This document shows positions 38,171-64,000 of a stretch of 64,000 nucleotides of DNA, one piece after another (the stretch's first letter is position 1; every line of letters starts with the position of its first letter). The position numbers and the translations under genes are program-made. The notes below the pieces were generated by a model. It did not search any database and was not told the DNA's origin. It saw nothing but the letters and a program-made list of their open reading frames with translations. The stretch spans positions 362,501-426,500 of the forward strand of contig JAJAGP010000349.1 in the NCBI GenBank assembly GCA_025084515.1. Direction: 5' to 3'. Source of the DNA: Ancistrus triradiatus (Eukaryota; Chordata; Actinopteri; Siluriformes; Loricariidae).

Positions 38171-40320
38171 TCTCAAAGTCCCCTAGCGTTTAGCAAACAC
38201 AGCAAACGTCAGCGGTTATCACAAAATGCAAACTTTTTCTGTAACTTTTCAACAGTGAGCTTTCGGAATTATTTTGCCGTCCTTCTGACTGTGCTTGGGG
38301 GCAAAATAAACTTCAGTCTGAATCTGTTAGAACTCCAGTTGATTGGAACATTTTATTTATTACTATATTTGGATAATGGATATTTAAGACTGTATTATAT
38401 CAATTCCCAGATTTATGAAGGTCAACATATTTCTTTTATTTTAATTGTTTATTTGAATTTATTATTAAGATTTTCTAGGGCTGAGAATCATTGTGCCACG
38501 TGGTTTTGTTAAAAATAATTCTTGATGAGGTTTTTTTTTTTTTTTTTTTTTTTCCTCAGACTAAATTTACTTAAATGTTAATACCAAGGAAGATGATGTA
38601 TAGATTATACTAGGCAACTGACTTCTGTTATCAACAAACAATGAACAATAACAGTTTAATACTAATGCATTTGTTTCCATTTGTTTCCATCAATATTTCT
38701 GTTTGAGTTGAGTTTAGAAGAAAGAACCTTATTTTCAGATAAGATTTTGTCTCGCACTGTCTTTTGTTTTGCGTCACTGTGCTGTTGACATTTGCCACGC
38801 ATGTCATGACTCACTGACTTTACAGCCCACCAAGACAGGATGGTGGAAACCAGGGACAGATTAAATTGCCGATAACACTCGCCCTACTTTATCAAGGTTT
38901 TTTTATCATACAATTGTAAAATGGTGAACAGATTTGATACATACAACAAAATTCCTTGTATAAATCACTGAACGTGAAATGACAGACACATTTAGTGTCA
39001 GGTTGGGCCATATCACAGAGACACAGTTGGAAAATGAACTGAGCTTAATACAAAGGCTTGAACTTGGCACACAAACAAACTCAAGAGTGTGTCTCTTTGC
39101 TATAGACAAAGGGTTTAAATAGCAGAGGAAGTAATTAAGGAAAGTCAGGATGGGTGAGAGGAATTCAAATCAAAATCAAGGCGTTTAAGGGCTGCTTGGA
39201 TGGAATCCAGAATGCTGGAAAGGTTGGAGGTGTAAAATTAAAAAAGCTTAAAAGGGGAAACAACAGCTTTATGGAATCATTTCACAATCTCCAAAAACAT
39301 TAGTCACGTAGTGAGGTGTCAATCAAAAAAATTGCCAACAATGCAAGAACGCAAAGTCAAGAATATTGATTTCAGTGCATTACTAATACAAATTTAATTA
39401 TCAAACCAAGAGTACTGAATCCAACCTGTCTCTTGCTGTAATCTTTAAAATATAAAGTAATTAAAAATGATCTTGGAATTGATAAGATTTATATTAAATT
39501 AATTAATTGATTGATAGTGTCTCATCATTCCACATGAATCCTGATATCCTTCAAACAGCCCCATTGCAAAATAGTGGAAAATTCCCAAGCTAACATGCTT
39601 CCCAGAAAGGTGTCTCATCTGTCTCTCCAAAGGACAGTCATGCCGTGACTCGAATCTTGCTAAATGGTGAATTTTTGAGCTAGTTGTCACTATAATACGA
39701 TCGCTTCTCCATTTTGCAGAGTCTGTGTGGTGTTGCAAGGGGTGTGTCAACCCCAGAGATTAACTGTCTGTGCCCCGAGTATGCCTAAATCCTCTTCGTG
39801 CCAAATATGAACATGTTTTTAGGGTAAGGAAACATGCGTCAACTGAAATGGTTGATCGAAAAAGTACAATCCCCATTTCCTGACTCCAAATGGTTTGGTA
39901 CAATGTACAAAGAAACAAGTCCCAACTAGTGGTATCATGGGAGAGTTTATGGAAATACTTTACCGAACACAGTCTGCCTTCTGTGACCAGTCTATCATTG
40001 TGAGAAATGGAGCACAAAACCTACTCGACGCCCTTGGTTTAGGAAGTAGTATGCTGTAGTCTTTGTATTATAAGTGGAGGTCAGGATGCTGGTTTGCGGT
40101 TGCCTGTTCAGGTTCTCTCCTGGTGTATTCTCACATTTGTGTGAGCTCCAAGTTCTGCAGCTCATGTCAGTGTTGCTCAACAAGGTCAAGAAAGAGGTTT
40201 GATGCTATTCGGAACAACCACTTCCCTTTGTGGCATGTTGCTATGGTAAAACTTCGGAACAGGAAGTGACACGACATGCTAAGTAATGGGGTGTGAAGCA
40301 ACACTGCAGCAGGGTGTGCT
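38171..40320. other. no gene recognised
   Basis: Contains a T27-like run near 38530 and short ORFs on both strands without family resemblance. The 39500-40050 stretch gives two minus-strand ORFs of about 85 aa that I could not assign. Confidence 0.4.
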
Positions 40321-40360
40321 CGTTTTCTGGTGAGGCATCCTCACTCAGCTGGAGCGAGCC

Positions 40361-62390
<22,030 letters not shown>

Positions 62391-62615
62391 GTAAGATTTT
62401 AAGCTTTATACGCTGTCCAGTCACTTTATGACCACTATGTTAATATATGTCTAAGTCAGAAACTGAATTTGCTACAGCTCTTGTGCTGATAACACTTCAG
62501 TTTTATTAATTTACTGATTTAAATTGCAAAATGTACTACTAGTGTGTGTGATGTCACAAATATAGGAAATGAATGATGATGGTGATACAGTGGAGAAAGT
62601 GTTAGTGCTAATGTA

Positions 62616-63691
62616 CAGTGGTGCCTGGAAGTTTGTGAACCCTTTAGAATTTTCTATATTTCTACATAAATATGACCTAAAACATCATCAGATTTTCACT
62701 CAAGTCCTAAAAGTAGATAAAGAGAACCCAGTTAAACAAATGAGACAAAAATATTATACTTGGTTATTTATTTATTGAGGAAAAATGATCCCAATGTTAC
62801 ATATAGTGAGTGGCAAAGTAGGTGTGAACCTCTAGGAATTAGCAGTTAATTTGAAGGTGAAAATTAGTCATAAGCTGTTTTTCAATCAATGGGATGACAA
62901 ATCAGGTGTGAGTGGGGCACCTGTTTTATTTAAAGAACAGGGATCTATCAAAGTCTGCTCTTCACAAACACATGTTTGGGTGGAAGTGTATCATGGCACG
63001 AACAAGGAGATGTCTGAGGACCTCAGAAAAAGAGTTGTTGATACTCTCAGACTGGAAGAGGTTACAAAACCATCTCTAAAGAGTTTGGACTCCACCATTG
63101 TTACCCTCCCCAGGAGTGGTTGACCAACAAAGATCGCTCCAAGAACAGGCATATAATAGTTGGTGAGATCACAAAAGGACCCCAGGGTAACTTCTTAGCA
63201 ACTGAAGGGCCTGGTCTCACATTGGCTAATGTTAATGTTCATGAGTCCACCATCAGAAGAACACTGAACAACAATGGTGTGCATGGTTGTGTTCTACCAA
63301 AGAATGGTTAAAGAAGAAATAAAGTTCATGTTTTGGAATGGCCAAAGTCAAAGTCCTGACCTTAATCCAATGGAAATGTTGTGGAAGGACCTGAAGTGAG
63401 CAGCTAATGTGAGGAAACCCACCAACATCCCAGAGCTGAAGCTGTTCTGTACGGAGGAATGGGCTAAAATTCCTCCAAGCCAGTGTGCAGGACTGATCAA
63501 CAGTTACAGGAAACGTTTAGTTGCAGTTATTGCTGCACAGGGGGGTCACACCAGATACTGAAAGCAAAGGTTCACATACTTTTGCCAATCACTAATATGA
63601 AATATTGGATCATTTTCTTCAATGTTTTAGGTCATATTTATGCAGAAATATAGAAAATTCTAAAGGGTTCACAAACTTTCAAGCACCACTG
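62616..63691 (+). mobile_element. Tc1-like transposon, internally deleted (1.08 kb)
   Basis: CAGTGGTGCCTGGAAGTTTG after TA to tttcaagcaccactg before TA. The transposase is on the plus strand (MARTNKEMSEDLRKRVVDTL near 62993), but about 500 bp of the middle is missing, and the 3' part reappears from about 63290 (ccaaagaatggttaaagaag). Dead. Confidence 0.92.
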
Positions 63692-63737
63692 TAAAACTGG
63701 GTGAAAAAAAAAAATTGACTGGAGACATCTACAGCTG

Positions 63738-64000
63738 ATACAATCTTAGCAATTACAACTGTTACAATCCAGGCAGAGCTGGGCGGTAAAGGCAAAAATT
63801 CATATCATGGTATTTTTAAAGTATTCTACCGGTTTCATGGTATATCACAGTATTTTTGTCTGGGTGGGCAGATTGAGGGGGATGACAGGCTTTCATATAG
63901 CTATGTAGCTTACTCTAATGTTATGAGTAAATTGGGGGAAAAAAGTTTATAATCTTTATAAAAAAAAACAGAAATAAACTGTGTAAAAATATATGTAGAT
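63738..64000. repeat. SINE scrap then possible hAT-like end
   Basis: 63738-63775 matches the V-SINE tail variant seen at 48530 (tacaatcttagcaattacaa). From 63778 ctgggcggtaaaggcaaaaa and ctaccggtttcatggtatat resemble hAT-like ends such as that at 55900. Confidence 0.4.

Noticed and set aside
39499..40017. Two adjacent minus-strand ORFs (83 and 85 codons) as a possible gene
   Set aside because: No recognisable motif, no splice or start context, and the frames are not linked; an old repeat is as likely.

Overview
This is vertebrate, almost certainly teleost, genomic DNA. It has large split genes with GT-AG introns, very abundant GT/CA microsatellites, many Tc1-like transposons of the types found in fish, tRNA-derived fish SINEs and scraps of non-LTR retrotransposons. 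Two 100-N blocks (6701-6800 and 34488-34587) are placeholders for assembly gaps. The species cannot be fixed from the sequence; the repeats would suit an ostariophysan such as a catfish or characin, but that is a guess.

Layout. (1) 1-4.5 kb: a 5'-truncated Tc1-like transposase on the minus strand, a 1.3-kb degenerate 'ttcctcag' minisatellite, and a tRNA-derived SINE. (2) 4.7-22.8 kb: a complete moesin gene (msn, plus strand, 14 coding exons, 579 codons) with a 2.1-kb 3' UTR. Its introns are packed with micro- and minisatellites, and several splice sites sit directly against TG repeats. (3) 22.8-27.5 kb: intergenic, holding a 641-bp inverted-repeat element with a THAP zinc-finger ORF. (4) 27.57-29.70 kb: a complete four-exon mitochondrial ferredoxin (adrenodoxin, fdx1-type, 163 aa). 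(5) 30.75-30.84 kb: a miR-223 hairpin on the minus strand whose mature 3p sequence is recognisable base for base, with a PU.1-type site upstream. (6) 33.8-40 kb: Tc1 remnants, a GATA/GGTA array and a candidate orphan first exon. (7) 40.36-62.39 kb and beyond: the 5' part of an RGS14-like gene (plus strand, six exons including a 22-nt microexon, 204 codons, whole RGS domain). It runs off the right edge, and its introns are full of Tc1, SINE, hAT-like and LINE fragments.

How the parts relate. The loci are separate functions, not an operon: moesin links membrane proteins to actin, ferredoxin carries electrons to mitochondrial P450s, miR-223 is a myeloid microRNA, and RGS14 is a GTPase-activating protein for Gi/o alpha subunits. 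The arrangement itself is informative. In human, MSN and MIR223 lie close together on Xq, while the moesin paralogue RDX lies next to FDX1 on 11q. This window joins ERM gene, ferredoxin and miR-223 within 26 kb, which suggests the ancestral order. Repeat content also splits the window: tandem simple repeats dominate the left half, and DNA transposons dominate the right half.
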